Below, piece after piece: positions 62,125-64,000 of a DNA stretch of 64,000 nt (position 1 is its first letter; each line of letters opens with the position of its first letter). The notes beneath the pieces are model-generated. The model was not told the origin of the DNA, ran no database searches, and saw nothing but the letters and a program-made list of their open reading frames with translations. The position numbers and the translations under genes are program-made. This DNA is from Linyphia triangularis (taxonomy: Eukaryota > Arthropoda > Arachnida > Araneae > Linyphiidae): NCBI GenBank assembly GCA_963978545.1, contig OZ021732.1, positions 32,580,123-32,644,122 of the forward strand, given 5' to 3'.

Positions 62125-64000
62125 TTTTTTATTTCTGATAAAGTACTTCGAAACATTCACATCTTTCAATGTTGTATCTTCTATATTTCCAGTAAAACTT
62201 CTCACATTATTCATGAATTTCAAGAAATTTGCTATGTCTAAGTTTGGTATTTTTTTTAATGTATAGATATTTCATCATTGTCATTCTATGATAAGATATC
62301 AAGTTGGTTCTTAATAAACAAGAGTGTATTTTCTTGTCATAAGCAAGAAAAACGAAGTTAATATAAGTCAATGATAATTCTCATTTATGAATTTCTTGTC
62401 GTCTTCAACTTTTTTCAACACATTTCACTCAACTTCTATTTTCACTTCATCTATCACTTTGTCATACTTCTTTACAGTTATAGTATGTATCAGTTCAAGT
62501 CACTGTTTAAATTTACGTCATTGATTTATTCAGTTCACTCAATCTCTTAGGTCATAATAATTTCATTAAATTTATAAGATTCAACAAAATTAAACCTACT
62601 CATTACACATGAACTTAATATTATTGCACTGGGAAGAACTATAGAAATTTGGACAATAAAAATCTATTACAACAGCTAATAAATTCAATTTTCGACAAGC
62701 ATGATAGGATATAAAAATTGTATTTTTTCGTTTTTCTGCTAAAGTTTAAGTTCTCTGTTAGACAATAAAACGTTTGCCTGGAATAAAATCATAAATTATT
62801 CATCATTTATGTACCAACAGTAAAATTATCATTTACATTTTTGTAGATTTTTCTTTTTAACATGATAATGTCTTACATGCAAAGTTTATTTAATAGTAAT
62901 TTCCGACTTGAAAATGTAGATAGCATTTATTTTCGATGAGTTTGATTTCAACTGACAAATATATTTCAACATTCGAAGCATATGCGAGTTATGTGAATAA
63001 ACCATATGCAACTTAGCTAAATTTAAGTAATTAAGTTGTGAAGTTTTATCTTTGCCATAGAAAATATATTTATTTTTACTGATTTTTGTTAAGTGCTAAG
63101 ACGATCTTTTACAAAGTATGTCTTCTTGCAACATGAGAAAAGATGCGAAATGATAAGGACTTCTCTGGTATGCTTTCAATTCCTTGAGAAATACATTTAG
63201 CTTAACTACAAGACTTGTTCCGATTCTGAAGAATGCTATTTCTTATCGTAATTTATAATTTTACATGATACTTGGTTTAAAAGTTGAAAAAGTTTGCACA
63301 AATTTCCTATGTAAGTTCTGCTTCACTGAAAAGTTATCGGTCACAAGCAATAAAAATTTCACTTTGTTTGACTAATGTTATGTATGTGTTAATTATCATG
63401 AGTAATATCAGTTTTATTTGTGTCTTTCGAAAGCGAGCATTCATAAATTTAAAAGGATATTTCAAACTATTTTCAAAATATAAGTATCTTTTACAAGTTT
63501 TTTCCGGAATGAACTTTGCTCAGTTATATTAATATTGAATATTCATCTTACAAAATAAGCCTCTTGTAAAACACATTCCGTTTCAGTTTTTCTGAAATTT
63601 ATGTATAAGTTATTTAGAAATTATGGATGGAAGTTAAAAATCTCTATATTAATGATATATTGTCAGCACCTCTCAAATAATAATAAAAAAAAAAAATTCA
63701 CGTATAAATTAGTTTGTCCAGATGATGTTCAATTTTACGTAGTAACAAACTCTACATTTTTCAAATTTATGCTAGTTTTTCACAAGAAAAAAAATATTCT
63801 TTAAGTTTGCCTAGCAAACTTTTTTCAGTATTTAAATTTTCTAGTATATTCCATCACATGAGTAGTTAACTATTTCCACTAAGGAAAATATCTTATTATT
63901 TTAGTTTGTTTGAATGATGTTAGATTTTTATGTTTCTGATTGGTGATTTGCATATACTCTTTTAAAAACTTTACACAATTCGTAACATATATGTTAGAAA
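62125..64000 (-). repeat. Palindrome 2, right arm, cut by window end
   Basis: Inverted copy of 59139-61014. If symmetric with the left arm it would end near 65908, outside the window. The small frames at 62069, 63284 and 63601 are mirror or chance frames. Confidence 0.9.

Noticed and set aside
1..64000. CRISPR arrays, operons, ribosome binding sites
   Set aside because: The window is eukaryotic in character. The tandem repeats are contiguous satellites without spacers.

Overview
This is a eukaryotic window, strongly AT-rich by eye, crowded with homopolymer and simple-sequence tracts. It holds one intact protein-coding gene and many mobile-element remnants. There are no operons, tRNA or rRNA genes or CRISPR arrays that I can see. 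The mix of mariner, Tc1-like and hAT-like elements with a remnant resembling KRAB-A-domain-2-like integrases suggests an arthropod, perhaps an arachnid. That assignment is inference.

Layout. 1-8.3 kb: nested transposons. A 2.0-kb Tc1-like non-autonomous element sits in an older repeat and itself carries a foldback repeat. A second degraded copy of it is interrupted by an 865-bp defective mariner. 8.3-29.7 kb: gene-poor AT-rich DNA with simple repeats, a foldback element, copies of dispersed repeat families and two weak coding-like stretches. 29,701-47,720: an 18.0-kb insertion bounded by a perfect 8-bp duplication (cactagct) and imperfect hAT-type inverted termini. Its core is a giant palindrome, with arms 32,382-38,978 and 39,479-46,072 around a 500-bp loop. 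The arms carry CTCF-like motifs, a 31-bp minisatellite, a ~100-118-bp satellite array, a GC-richer CCAAT/AP-1 island and small ORFs. 47.7-54.7 kb: degraded repeats and two protein remnants. 54.8-57.1 kb: an intronless 470-codon AlkB-family 2-oxoglutarate dioxygenase gene, with a tandem array of paired TGACGTCA sites and CCAAT/AP-1 motifs upstream. 57.23 kb to the window end: a second, diverged copy of the palindrome, cut by the window edge.

Most notable points. (1) A giant palindrome lies inside an element with hAT hallmarks. (2) A second palindrome of the same family has different inner and outer boundaries; sequence variants are shared by both arms of one palindrome and differ between palindromes. 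(3) An AlkB-like gene with an unusual C-terminus and a multiplied CRE promoter lies about 150 bp from the second palindrome. The promoter and the palindrome-arm island share AGCCAATCAG and GGATGAGTCA words. I could not compute alignments; coordinates of repeat edges are good to a few bases for the major elements and to tens of bases for degraded ones.
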